Shown here in pieces: positions 14,887-23,415 of a stretch of 64,000 nt of DNA. The translations under genes and the position numbers were made by a program. Origin of the DNA: Exiguobacterium sp. s48 (GTDB taxonomy: Bacteria > Bacillota > Bacilli > Exiguobacteriales > Exiguobacteriaceae); NCBI RefSeq assembly GCF_018617395.1, contig NZ_JACSKC010000001.1, forward strand, positions 1 through 64,000, given 5' to 3'. The notes beneath the pieces are model-generated. The model was given only the letters and a program-made list of their open reading frames with translations, was not told the origin of the DNA and made no database searches. How positions within the stretch are numbered: the stretch's first letter is position 1; every line of letters starts with the position of its first letter.

Positions 14887-16035
14887 ATGGACCCGTACAC
14901 ATTAAAACAACAAATCATCGAGTACGCCGAAAACATTGGGATTGATGAGTTGAAAGTGACAACGGCTGATCCGTTCATCGTCATGAAACAGCGACTTATT
15001 CGGCAACAAGAGAAAGGGTTTGCCTCTGGGTTTGAAGAGCCCGACCTAGAGAAGCGTACGAACCCGGAACTCTTACTTGAAGAAGCCCAGTCAATCATTG
15101 CGATTGCCATTGCCTATCCAAGTAAGTTGAAGGACGCACCACGTAGTGTCGCTGGCGAGAGACGAGGACTATTTGCCCGAGCCTCATGGGGACTGGATTA
15201 TCACCGCGCCGTCGGTAATCGATTAGAGAAGCTTCAATCGTACATTGAAGAATTGGTTCCAGGCGTCCGGACGCGCTCGATGGTCGACACCGGTGAGCTC
15301 GTCGACCGGGCCGTCGCTGAACGTGCCGGAATTGGCTTTAGCGGGAAAAATTGTTCGATCATCTCACCTGAAAAAGGATCCTATCTTTATTTAGGCGAAA
15401 TGATTTTAGATGTTTACTTGCCGCCGGATGAAGCGATTGAAGATGGGTGTGGCGACTGTGATAAATGTATGACGGCCTGTCCGACGACGGCACTCGTTGA
15501 ACCTGGTGTCCTCGATGCGAAGCGCTGTATCGCTTATCTCACGCAAATGAAGACGTTGATGCCACGAGAGTTTCGTTCAAAACTTGGTGGACGACTATAT
15601 GGATGCGATACGTGTCAGCAAGTCTGTCCATATAATCGCAAAAAGGATTGGCGTCACCACGAAGAACTGTTGCCGGAAGCTGAGATTGTCAAACCGCTCT
15701 TAGAGCCACTTTTGACATTGAGCAATCGAGAGTTCAAACAAAAGTTTGGACACTTGTCGGGCGCATGGCGTGGGAAGAAACCGATTCAACGAAATGCGAT
15801 TTTAGCACTCGCGCACTACCGTGAACCTTCAGCAATTCCGATCTTACGAGAATTCATCAAACAGGATGAACGAGAAGACATGCGCGCAACGGCTGTTTGG
15901 GCAATCGGTGCCATTCTTGGACCTGATGCCGATTCGATGTTCGAAGAGATCGAACGAAATGAAACGTCTGATATGGTTCATGAAGAGATTCGTATATATC
16001 GAGAGGAGTGGGCACATGAAGATCGTGTCGTCTAA
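14887..16035 (+). CDS. queG: epoxyqueuosine reductase QueG
   Basis: A 382-residue iron-sulfur, cobalamin-dependent enzyme that reduces epoxyqueuosine to queuosine in tRNA wobble position 34. Two ferredoxin-like cysteine clusters are seen: CGDCDKCMTACP (about 195-206) and CDTCQQVCP (about 245-253), giving two 4Fe-4S centres. A C-terminal HEAT-like region (SAIPILREFI..., AVWAIGAI) is also present. I chose ATG 14887 because AGGAGGTG precedes it; the 10-codon longer ATG starts right at the end of the upstream terminator. The 3' end overlaps ogt by 20 bp, and trmL follows, so this looks like a small tRNA/DNA modification operon. Confidence 0.95.
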   Translation: MDPYTLKQQIIEYAENIGIDELKVTTADPFIVMKQRLIRQQEKGFASGFEEPDLEKRTNPELLLEEAQSIIAIAIAYPSKLKDAPRSVAGERRGLFARASWGLDYHRAVGNRLEKLQSYIEELVPGVRTRSMVDTGELVDRAVAERAGIGFSGKNCSIISPEKGSYLYLGEMILDVYLPPDEAIEDGCGDCDKCMTACPTTALVEPGVLDAKRCIAYLTQMKTLMPREFRSKLGGRLYGCDTCQQVCPYNRKKDWRHHEELLPEAEIVKPLLEPLLTLSNREFKQKFGHLSGAWRGKKPIQRNAILALAHYREPSAIPILREFIKQDEREDMRATAVWAIGAILGPDADSMFEEIERNETSDMVHEEIRIYREEWAHEDRVV

Positions 16036-16456
16036 ATGGGGACCGTTAGCGTATGAATTAAACGCAGCAGGCAAACTGACGGCTCTTGAGTTCACAACAC
16101 ATGAACCGACAGAAGAAGCACCTGAGTGGTTGCGAGATCTCATGGTACGAGTAGAACAGAATGGATTCCATGAAGCAGATCGTGCCTACGTCGAAATGAA
16201 CGGGACACCGTTTCAACAGGACGTCTGGGATGCGCTCTTGACCATCCCATATGGTGAGACGCGCACGTATAAACAAATTGCCGAACAAATCGGTCGACCG
16301 AAAGCCGTTCGCGCCGTCGGTCAGGCGCTCAATCGAAATCCGTTGCCGATTCTGTTTCCGTGTCATCGTGTCATTGGAAGCAGTGGAAAGCTTGTCGGTT
16401 TTGCGGGAGGGTTGTCCGAAAAACAACGCCTTCTAGAATTTGAAATGAAAAAGTGA
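16016..16456 (+). CDS. ogt: methylated-DNA-protein cysteine methyltransferase
   Basis: A 146-residue suicide DNA-repair protein that takes the methyl group from O6-methylguanine. The active-site motif PCHRVIG is at about residues 115-121, preceded by the helix-turn-helix segment YKQIAEQIGRPKAVRAVGQA and followed by FAGG. ATG 16016 follows GAGAGGAG and lies inside the end of queG, so the two are translationally coupled. The N-terminal domain is short, as in Bacillus Ogt. Confidence 0.94.
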   Translation: MKIVSSKWGPLAYELNAAGKLTALEFTTHEPTEEAPEWLRDLMVRVEQNGFHEADRAYVEMNGTPFQQDVWDALLTIPYGETRTYKQIAEQIGRPKAVRAVGQALNRNPLPILFPCHRVIGSSGKLVGFAGGLSEKQRLLEFEMKK

Positions 16457-16468
16457 GGGAAATCAATC

Positions 16469-16942
16469 ATGGCGATTCATGTCGTAATGTTTCAACCAGA
16501 AATACCAGCAAATACAGGGAACGTCTCACGGACGTGTGCGGCGACGAACTCGGTCCTTCATTTGATCCGTCCGCTAGGGTTCTCGACGGATGATAAAATG
16601 TTGAAGCGTGCCGGTCTCGACTATTGGCAATTTGTCGATGTACGCTATCATGACTCGTTAGAAGAGCTATGGGAGAAACATCCGGACGGACAGTTCTTCT
16701 ACATCACGAAGTACGGGGAACAGTACCCGAGTGATTTAGACGTTTCAGATGTGGACGGTGACTATTTCTTCGTCTTTGGTCGTGAAACGAAAGGATTGCC
16801 GATGGAAGTCATCGAGAACAACTTGGACCGCTGTATCCGCCTACCACAATCGAATCTCGTCCGTTCATTGAACGTATCTAATACGGCAGCCATCATTGTC
16901 TATGAAGCGCTTCGCCAACAAGGATATGCAGGATTGAAATAA
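16469..16942 (+). CDS. trmL: tRNA (cytidine/uridine-2'-O-)-methyltransferase TrmL
   Basis: A 157-residue SPOUT-fold enzyme that methylates the ribose of the wobble base in tRNA-Leu. Family motifs are visible: EIPANTGNVSRTC at the N-terminus, FVFGRETKGLP (about 103-113), and VRSLNVSNTAAI near the C-terminus that forms the trefoil knot. The start follows GTGAGGGA. It is 12 bp after ogt and ends the queG-ogt-trmL operon at a strong terminator. Confidence 0.94.
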   Translation: MAIHVVMFQPEIPANTGNVSRTCAATNSVLHLIRPLGFSTDDKMLKRAGLDYWQFVDVRYHDSLEELWEKHPDGQFFYITKYGEQYPSDLDVSDVDGDYFFVFGRETKGLPMEVIENNLDRCIRLPQSNLVRSLNVSNTAAIIVYEALRQQGYAGLK

Positions 16943-16944
16943 AA

Positions 16945-16976
16945 AAAGAGCCGGATTCGTTAGAATCCCGGCTCTT
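16945..16976. terminator. intrinsic terminator after trmL
   Basis: AGAGCCGG pairs with CCGGCTCT around a GATTCGTTAGAATC stem-loop. T runs on both strands allow it to end trmL and the convergent small gene at 16975-17067. Confidence 0.8.
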
Positions 16977-17067
16977 ATTCGTTACCCTCAGGTTTACGGT
17001 TATATCCAGCTGTCAAAATTGCTGAGAGGAAGACGACGCTGATTCCAACCATCAATAATAGGCCCAT
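16975..17067 (-). CDS. 30-residue single-span membrane protein
   Basis: This small gene reads MGLLLMVGISVVFLSAILTA followed by GYNRKPEGNE. It is one transmembrane helix with a charged, outside-or-inside tail. A good ribosome site (AGGGGGA) precedes the ATG on the minus strand, and promoter-like TATACT/TATTAT sequences lie in the 100-bp gap shared with the divergent membrane gene at 17171. I do not recognise the family. Its length, a single helix and good initiation signals argue that it is real. Confidence 0.55.
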   Translation of the reverse strand: MGLLLMVGISVVFLSAILTAGYNRKPEGNE

Positions 17068-17170
17068 CCAAAAATCCCCCTTTTATTCTCCATAACTATA
17101 AATAGTATAATATACTTGGTAGGTGAATTGCACTGAATATAAGAAATTACTGTGAAATTGGAGAAGGAAC

Positions 17171-17728
17171 ATGAAAACGAATGTGTACTTATTAAGCTAT
17201 GCCCCGCTCATCGGAATTATTTTGTTTTCCATGTCGCTAGCGATTGCGACATCTGAGTACGTAATCCAATGGCTGAATCAAATTGGTGTATATAGTGAAA
17301 TTATCGAACTCTTATCTGTGCAAGAAACGAAAGTGCTTGTGCTCGTCGTATTCTTCACGGTTTTCTTTATGCTGTTTAGCGCTTTTAAATTGGTCGCCGA
17401 TACGTTCAATCAACTCGGCTTCGCCTTTTTTGCGCGCGAAACGAACGGGACATCGCTTCATCGATTGAAACCCGGGGCCATCATTTTCCTAATCGGATCG
17501 GGGATCAGTTTTCTCTTTTTGAACACTTTACTCGCCGTCCTTGCCGTCCTCGTCGGTACGCTCTTGATGTATCTCTTTTACTACGTCTGGCAAGTGAGCC
17601 AATCGATGTCCGTCCCTCGTGCCATCGGCTTGTTGCTTATGCAGGCCGTCATGTGGGCGACGTTAATCAGCGGATTAGGTTGGTCAATCCTTCGCTTGTT
17701 TAACTCTGTCGGAGATATCATCTTATGA
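17171..17728 (+). CDS. YufK-like (DUF5366) integral membrane protein
   Basis: A 185-residue, very hydrophobic protein with about five transmembrane segments. The order and sequence resemble the Bacillus YufK/DUF5366 family, whose function is unknown. ATG 17171 follows GGAGAAGG. The stop overlaps the next start (TTATGATG), so the two genes are coupled. It is divergent from the small membrane gene at 16975-17067. Confidence 0.6.
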   Translation: MKTNVYLLSYAPLIGIILFSMSLAIATSEYVIQWLNQIGVYSEIIELLSVQETKVLVLVVFFTVFFMLFSAFKLVADTFNQLGFAFFARETNGTSLHRLKPGAIIFLIGSGISFLFLNTLLAVLAVLVGTLLMYLFYYVWQVSQSMSVPRAIGLLLMQAVMWATLISGLGWSILRLFNSVGDIIL

Positions 17729-18600
17729 TGTATGCTTTTGAACCGACGATTGACGTGTTAGAAGCCTGGTCTCATACATTTGTTCCGGAAGAGACCTTGT
17801 ATTGGATTGATTCGTCATTTCTTGAAGGTTTACCGAGTTCTTGTCTCGTGATTCCGAGACAGGAATTCTTTCATCATCCGCTGTACCGACGGCCCGACAT
17901 CACGAATCCGTATGTGACCTGGCAGATGGGGCAAGAGGTTACATATATTGTGCATGCGTTTTCTCCATTTTTACATGAATTACAAGACCAAGTTAGAAAT
18001 CGTCTGTTGGAATACCAAGTGACGACCCATCGCGGTCTCATTTTACCAATCAGCGTTACACAGATGACGAATTGGTCAGATGACGCAATCGTGGAGAAGG
18101 ATGGGGCACATTTCCTCGTCTTGCATCACGCGAATTGGAATGCGCTCACAATGAAGATGCGATATTCGATTCTACTCGACTATGCGAAGGAGTGGGACAC
18201 ATGGGAAGGGGAAACCTATGATGACTCGACCGCTTCGCATCTTAAGGGATATGTAAATCGGTTTCCGATCAAGGACGGAAGTAACTGTCTTGCGGCGACA
18301 CTGTTTGCGATCACAGGAAATGAAGAGATGGTTCACCAGTGGATTCATCCAGAGACGTTTTTACAAACGTTAAAATTAAGTGGATATGACTCGGTAGAGG
18401 ATCATCGTCCAACAGCAGGAGACGTCATGACGTTTTGGAATACACAGGGGCAACTGATCCATGCTTGTTACTGTGTGCGTGAGAATCTCTACTTCAATAA
18501 ACATGGTCAAGTTCGTTTCAATCCTTGGAAACTCATCCAGTCAGAAGAACTTAAGACACATTGGGGCGCATATCGACTACAAATCGCGCGCAAGAAATAA
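17725..18600 (+). CDS. NlpC/P60-like cysteine hydrolase domain protein
   Basis: A 291-residue soluble protein with no signal peptide. The first 180 residues are unrecognised. The last 100 look like an NlpC/P60 or CHAP-type papain fold: the catalytic Cys would be in KDGSNCLAATLFAITG (about 186-201), and the His in AGDVMTFWNTQGQLIHACYC with GD before the strand as in that family. NlpC/P60 enzymes usually cut cell-wall peptides and are secreted, but no export signal is seen here. It is coupled to the membrane gene upstream. It ends at the terminator hairpin that flanks the repeat at 18631. Confidence 0.5.
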   Translation: MMYAFEPTIDVLEAWSHTFVPEETLYWIDSSFLEGLPSSCLVIPRQEFFHHPLYRRPDITNPYVTWQMGQEVTYIVHAFSPFLHELQDQVRNRLLEYQVTTHRGLILPISVTQMTNWSDDAIVEKDGAHFLVLHHANWNALTMKMRYSILLDYAKEWDTWEGETYDDSTASHLKGYVNRFPIKDGSNCLAATLFAITGNEEMVHQWIHPETFLQTLKLSGYDSVEDHRPTAGDVMTFWNTQGQLIHACYCVRENLYFNKHGQVRFNPWKLIQSEELKTHWGAYRLQIARKK

Positions 18601-18602
18601 GA

Positions 18603-18630
18603 AAGAGTCAGCCGATGAAGGCTGACTCTT
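18603..18630. terminator. terminator hairpin, left copy flanking the repeat
   Basis: AAGAGTCAGCC pairs with GGCTGACTCTT. The same 28 bp, with one difference in the loop, is at 19145-19172 on the other side of the repeat. Confidence 0.85.
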
Positions 18631-19140
18631 CAGACTGTAGACAAAGTATAGGTCTTATGCCCAATCCGGACATGGCTCGCTTTCCTAGGGGCAAGCAGGG
18701 AGCCGCATCGCGACTGCGTCACTGCTGGGTCTCCCTTTGCTTGCTATTCCCTCAGGAGTCTCGCCTGCCCGTTCTTGGTCACCTTTTGTCCTCCGTCCCA
18801 TATAATGGTGTGAGAAGAACACACAGGGGCGGATCTGATGATCAACAAGTCGACACCATCCATCCTTCACGGTCTGACGAACGGAATGGATGTTGAACGG
18901 CGGCTCGAGGCGGATGATCTCGGGATTGATGACGGGCGGGCTCGGCGTTTACCTTCCCTTTTCCCTGATACATCGATTCGAAGTAAGTATCGAGTATTTT
19001 CTTCGGCCGTCGTGGCCTTAGAAAAAAGACGAACGGCCGGCAGGTGACGACCGTTTGCGTTGCTCGCCCGACGGCGCCGCGACTCCTACAGGAAAGCGTG
19101 GGCGCCGGAAGGACGAGTTCGAACATGTTATTTGTCAACA
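18631..19140 (+). repeat. dispersed terminator-associated repeat, copy A (510 bp)
   Basis: This segment recurs in inverse orientation at 58606-59157. Its ends carry imperfect inverted repeats: TGTAGACAAAG at the left and the complement of TGTTGACAAAT at the right. Inside is a large hairpin (18691-18744, GCAAGCA...TGCTTGC) with GC-rich stems. A TATAAT, a GTGTG/CACAC stem and an RBS-like AGGGGCGG precede an ORF (18838-19047, starting MINKSTPSILHGL), but only the first 17 codons or so are kept in copy B, so coding is doubtful. Compared with B it lacks about 64 bp between two GGAAAGC repeats and has about 22 bp extra. It looks like a non-autonomous mobile element. Confidence 0.85.
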
Positions 19141-19144
19141 TTAA

Positions 19145-19174
19145 AAGAGTCAGCCGATGGAGGCTGACTCTTTT
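19145..19174. terminator. terminator hairpin, right copy flanking the repeat
   Basis: Same hairpin as at 18603-18630, followed by Ts on one strand and preceded by As on the other. It also terminates the penicillin-binding protein gene that ends at 19173 on the minus strand. Confidence 0.85.
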
Positions 19175-20969
19175 AATGTGCTTCCGTCCAGACAATCGCT
19201 GGATACGCACGGTTAGCGAGATCTGGGAAGGGACGTGGCGTGTCGGCACCTAGCCAGATGGCGGTGATGGTACGGTCGGTTAGTCCAACGTACCACATGT
19301 CTTTGTTGTCGTTCGTCGTGCCAGTCTTGCCTCCGAGATATTCATAATCCGCTTTCACTCGATTCGCATATCGTCCCGTTCCGTAAGTCGTGACGGTCGA
19401 TAATGCCTTCTTCATTACGTTCACGGTATCCGATGACCAAATAGGTTCTTCCGTTAATTTTGGCGTCAATGTCGGCTCACCCGATTTAAAGGTGATTTGT
19501 TTAATCGTATGCCCAGACGTATAGACACCTTTGTTTAAGAATGGCGTGTAGGCGGCCGCTAGTTCTTTTGGGGAGACCCCTTGCGTAAGACCACCGAGGG
19601 CACTCGCTAAATTCTCATCTTTTTCATCCCATTGACTAAACATCATGTCTGCTGTTTTGTAGGCACGCTCTTGATCAATGGCTGAGAAGGCGGCGAGAGC
19701 AGGGGTGTTATACGAGTAAGCGACGGCATCTTTCAATAAGACATCACCTAACACGCGATCATGACTATTTCCTGGACAGTAGGACCCATAACAGGTCGGA
19801 CGGCCATCGAGTACCGTTTCAAGCGTCGCACCCGTCTCTTCGATGAATGGTGCGAACACGAGGACAGGTTTGATGGCAGATCCCGGTTGACGATACGCTT
19901 GTGTCGCGCGGTTGAACTCCCCGACTTGAGTCATTTCCGAATCAACCATCGCCACAATCCGTCCTTGAGGTGTCAGTTCCGTATAGCCACCGTTTACACC
20001 AGGAGGTAGTTGACTCATCACACGTTTGGCTTGGTTTTGTTTCCCCGTCGACAAATAGGTCTCAATCGTCGCTTCGTGGGTGGATAAGTAATCTCTTGCT
20101 TCAGTGTCATCTAAATCATATCGTGAGCGAACCAATTGAATGGCCTCGCGGACAGCCGTATCCATATAATCCGGATATTGAATCGTTTGACTGCGAAACG
20201 AAGCTTGCAATTTCACGCCATGGTATTGGTCATAGGCGCTCTTTGAAAGAATTCTTGCGTCGTACAGTTGCGTCAAAATGCGGTCCTTCCGCTCGAAAAA
20301 AGCATCGGATGGATGAAGTGCGTCGTAAAGGGACGGGTTATTCGGTACCGTCAACAAGTAAGCGAGTTGATTCCAATTTAAATCGTCGAGTGATCTAGAA
20401 AAGTATGTATCGGCTGCGGATTGAATGCCATATACATTATGACCAAAAAATATAACGTTGCTATAGGCTGTCAAAATTTCTTTCTTGCTATAGTTTTCTT
20501 CGAGTGCTCGTGCGAGTAATAATTCTTTCACTTTTCGTTCATATGTCCGCTCATGGGTAAGGTACACGTTTCGTGCGAGCTGTTGTGTGATCGTACTTCC
20601 GCCTTGAACGGAGGTCTCGTTCGCATTATTGATAAATGCTCGGGCAATCCCGCTCAAATCATAACCGGGATGGGCATTAAATTTACGGTCTTCAATCGTC
20701 GTGATGGCATCCTGAACATGTTCGGGTAACGCCTTCGGAGATACATCATTTCGACGGCCAGCCAAGTAGATTTTCTGTTCTCCACCGTTGTATGCGAGTG
20801 TGACAGCATGTTTTGAAGAGAGCGGTTGGGCCGACACCAATTCTTGTCCCCAAGAGAGGATTTCGTCTGCCTGATCGATTTCTTCTTTCAATGCTGTCGC
20901 AAGCGACAAGGAGGCGGCCAAAAGTCCTGCAAAAAATAGGGTTCCAATCCAAGCTCTCATCTTTTTCAC
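19173..20969 (-). CDS. class A penicillin-binding protein (transglycosylase/transpeptidase)
   Basis: A 598-residue bifunctional peptidoglycan synthase anchored by an N-terminal membrane helix (about 8-27). The glycosyltransferase 51 domain shows TTIEDRKFNAHPGYD (catalytic Glu) and GGSTITQQLARN. The transpeptidase domain shows the Ser-x-x-Lys motif PGSAIKP, SYN in AYSYNTPAL, and KTGTTNDNKD. It is shorter than PBP1 and lacks a C-terminal extension, closer to the Bacillus PbpG/PBP2d or PBP4 size class. It stands alone, convergent to the NlpC/P60-like gene. Its stop lies at the edge of the duplicated terminator. Confidence 0.92.
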   Translation of the reverse strand: MKKMRAWIGTLFFAGLLAASLSLATALKEEIDQADEILSWGQELVSAQPLSSKHAVTLAYNGGEQKIYLAGRRNDVSPKALPEHVQDAITTIEDRKFNAHPGYDLSGIARAFINNANETSVQGGSTITQQLARNVYLTHERTYERKVKELLLARALEENYSKKEILTAYSNVIFFGHNVYGIQSAADTYFSRSLDDLNWNQLAYLLTVPNNPSLYDALHPSDAFFERKDRILTQLYDARILSKSAYDQYHGVKLQASFRSQTIQYPDYMDTAVREAIQLVRSRYDLDDTEARDYLSTHEATIETYLSTGKQNQAKRVMSQLPPGVNGGYTELTPQGRIVAMVDSEMTQVGEFNRATQAYRQPGSAIKPVLVFAPFIEETGATLETVLDGRPTCYGSYCPGNSHDRVLGDVLLKDAVAYSYNTPALAAFSAIDQERAYKTADMMFSQWDEKDENLASALGGLTQGVSPKELAAAYTPFLNKGVYTSGHTIKQITFKSGEPTLTPKLTEEPIWSSDTVNVMKKALSTVTTYGTGRYANRVKADYEYLGGKTGTTNDNKDMWYVGLTDRTITAIWLGADTPRPFPDLANRAYPAIVWTEAH

Positions 20970-21012
20970 CTCTCTCTATACATTATATCGTCCGATTTAC
21001 AAAAAAATAAAA

Positions 21013-21033
21013 ATGTAAACGTTATCATATAAT
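21013..21033 (+). promoter_or_regulatory. cre site and -10 of the glg operon
   Basis: ATGTAAACGTTATCA (21013-21027) matches the CcpA cre consensus WTGNAANCGNWNNCW. TATAAT follows at once (21028-21033), and there is no good -35. CcpA control, possibly activation because the site is just upstream of the -10, is inferred. Confidence 0.65.
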
Positions 21034-21115
21034 AATTCGAGAAGGAATACTTTAGGAAATAGCGAAAAAGGGTAAAAGAGGTTGTATATTACGATTTTGA
21101 GGAGGCTTTTTATTT

Positions 21116-22270
21116 ATGAAGCAAGAAATGGTTGCGATGCTCCTTGCAGGAGGAGAAGGAAAACGATTGGGGCCTCTCACGCGAAAAACGGCGAAACCTG
21201 CCGTTCATTTCGGGGGGAAGTACCGCATTATCGATTTCCCATTATCAAACTGCACGAACTCGGGAATTACAACAGTCGGGGTGTTGACGCAATATGAGCC
21301 ACTTGAATTGAATCGTTATTTAGGAATCGGGACGGCATGGGATTTAGATCGGCGTAACGGGGGATTAGCGATACTCCCACCTTATCAAGCACAGTCGGGG
21401 AAAAACTGGTACGAGGGGACGGCCAATGCAATCTATCGTAACTTGAGCTATATCGACGATTACGATCCGGATTACGTCTTAATTTTATCGGGAGACCACA
21501 TTTACAAAATGGACTACGAGAAGATGCTCGAAGCCCATAAAGAGAAACAGGCCGACGTGACCATTTCGGTCATGGAAGTACCTTGGGATGAAGCGTCACG
21601 TTTCGGAATTTTAAACACAGCGGATGACCTTCGCATCAACGAGTTTGAAGAGAAGCCTGAAGAGCCGAAGAGCAACTTGGCCTCGATGGGGATCTACATC
21701 TTCAACTGGAGTGTCTTACGCGAACATTTAATCAAAGATGCTGAAGATGAAACATCGAGCTTTGACTTCGGGAAAAATATCATTCCAAATACACTTCTTC
21801 AAGGTCTTGACGTCTTCGCCTATAAATTTAAAGGCTACTGGAAAGACGTCGGAACCATTCAATCGCTCTGGGAAGCGAATATGGATCTCTTGGAAGAAGA
21901 GCCGCCGTTCGATTTGTATGACCCGGAATGGAAAATCTATTCGGTCAACCCAAATCAGACGCCTCAGTATATCGGGAAAGATGCCTGTGTCGAGCAGTCT
22001 GTGATCAACGAAGGGTGTCATATCGAAGGGGAAGTCCAACATTCGGTCCTATTCTATGACGTACGTGTTGGAGAAGGATCGCTCGTCAAAGACTCGGTCA
22101 TCATGCCGGGAGCCAGAATCGGGAAGGATGTAACAATTCACAGAGCCATTGTCGCAAGCTGTGCAGTCATCGAAGACGGCGCGACAATCGGTGAGCCGGG
22201 TGGTGAAATCGTTGTTATTGAACCACACGAAAACATTGAAAGCGGCACCGTCTTCAAACAACGAGTTTGA
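21116..22270 (+). CDS. glgC: glucose-1-phosphate adenylyltransferase, catalytic subunit
   Basis: A 384-residue enzyme making ADP-glucose from ATP and glucose-1-phosphate, the first committed step of glycogen synthesis. The nucleotide motif [14 protein letters not shown] (residues 9-22) is intact, as are the sugar-binding EEKP segment and a C-terminal left-handed beta-helix. A good ribosome site (TTGAGGAGG) precedes ATG 21116. It begins the operon glgC-glgD-glgA-glgP with short spacing. The branching enzyme gene glgB, usually first in Bacillus, is not upstream. Confidence 0.95.
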   Translation: MKQEMVAMLLAGGEGKRLGPLTRKTAKPAVHFGGKYRIIDFPLSNCTNSGITTVGVLTQYEPLELNRYLGIGTAWDLDRRNGGLAILPPYQAQSGKNWYEGTANAIYRNLSYIDDYDPDYVLILSGDHIYKMDYEKMLEAHKEKQADVTISVMEVPWDEASRFGILNTADDLRINEFEEKPEEPKSNLASMGIYIFNWSVLREHLIKDAEDETSSFDFGKNIIPNTLLQGLDVFAYKFKGYWKDVGTIQSLWEANMDLLEEEPPFDLYDPEWKIYSVNPNQTPQYIGKDACVEQSVINEGCHIEGEVQHSVLFYDVRVGEGSLVKDSVIMPGARIGKDVTIHRAIVASCAVIEDGATIGEPGGEIVVIEPHENIESGTVFKQRV

Positions 22271-22304
22271 CACGAGTAAAGAGACACGCAAGGAGGCGTT
22301 ACTG

Positions 22305-23405
22305 TTGACGAACGATTTATTAGGGGTCATTAACTTAGGCACGGAACAAGGACTATTCCCAGAATTCACAGGACATCGCAATTTGGCGTCAGTTCCATTC
22401 TCGGGACGATATCGTCTGATTGACTTTACATTGACGAATATGATTACACAAAACATCAGTCAAGTCGGGATCTTTACGTTAGACAAGTATCGTTCTTTGA
22501 TGGACCACCTCGGCTCGGGGAAAGAATGGGACTTAGACCGCTCGCAAGGTGGACTTCACATCTTCCCACCAGCACTGAAGCCTGACGGAGAAGCGTATCT
22601 TGGCGACTTGGCCAACTTCTCGATGCACCGTGAACACTTTATCCGCAGCAAGCAGCCGTATGTGGTCATCACAGGTTCGAACGTACTGACGACCGTCGAT
22701 TATAACGATATGCTTGAACATCATAAATCGATGGGCGCGGACATCACGCTTGCCTATACGACACATGAACAGAAATGTGGCTACTGCCGTCCGATTCGTC
22801 TTGGTGAGAACGATCGCGTTGTCGGAATCTCCGAGCGAGGATTCTCACCGGATGATGAATACACGTATACAGAAACGATCATCATGTCGAAAAATCTCTT
22901 TATGCGTCTCGTCGATGAAGCGACTTCGAAAGGTGAGTATGATTTATTAGACGGCGTCATTCGTCCGCAACTCCATCGTCTTCACGTCCATGGCTATCAC
23001 TATGTCGGGAAAATGCAGGTCATCCATTCAGTACTTTCTTATTATAACGAGAGTATGCGATTACTCCGTGGCGAAGGCATCATCTATGACTTCCCACATA
23101 TCTATACGAAAATCAAACATGAGCCACCGACTCGTTACTTGAAAGGTTCAAAAGTAAACGAAGCGCTCGTGGCGAACGGGTGTAAGATTCATGGTGAAGT
23201 TCAAAATAGTATTCTCTTCCGTGGTGTTCAAGTCAGTAAACATGCACGTGTGAAAAACTCGATCATTTCGTCGAAGTCAATCATTGAAGAAGGGGCTGTC
23301 GTCGAGAATGCGATTTTGGATAAAGAAGTTGTGGTAAAACGAGGACAAGTCATTCGAGGCACGATCGACGAACCGATTGTCATCGCGAAACGAACAGTAG
23401 TGTGA
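22305..23405 (+). CDS. glgD: glycogen biosynthesis protein GlgD (ADP-glucose pyrophosphorylase regulatory subunit)
   Basis: A 366-residue paralogue of GlgC. The nucleotide-binding loop is degenerate: GlgC has GGEGKRL where this has [13 protein letters not shown], typical of the non-catalytic subunit that stimulates GlgC in Bacillales. The start is TTG 22305 after AAGGAGG; the ORF is open further upstream but only through glgC. It starts 34 bp after the glgC stop. Confidence 0.92.
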   Translation: MTNDLLGVINLGTEQGLFPEFTGHRNLASVPFSGRYRLIDFTLTNMITQNISQVGIFTLDKYRSLMDHLGSGKEWDLDRSQGGLHIFPPALKPDGEAYLGDLANFSMHREHFIRSKQPYVVITGSNVLTTVDYNDMLEHHKSMGADITLAYTTHEQKCGYCRPIRLGENDRVVGISERGFSPDDEYTYTETIIMSKNLFMRLVDEATSKGEYDLLDGVIRPQLHRLHVHGYHYVGKMQVIHSVLSYYNESMRLLRGEGIIYDFPHIYTKIKHEPPTRYLKGSKVNEALVANGCKIHGEVQNSILFRGVQVSKHARVKNSIISSKSIIEEGAVVENAILDKEVVVKRGQVIRGTIDEPIVIAKRTVV

Positions 23406-23415
23406 GGAGGATTTT

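Noticed and set aside
18838-19047. A 69-codon ORF in repeat copy A with promoter-like and ribosome-like signals
   Set aside because: Only about the first 17 codons are conserved in copy B before substitutions and a frame change, so it does not behave as a gene.
18631-19140. Group IIC intron, which also inserts at terminators
   Set aside because: Too short, no domain V-like end and no reverse transcriptase; such introns do not duplicate the target hairpin.
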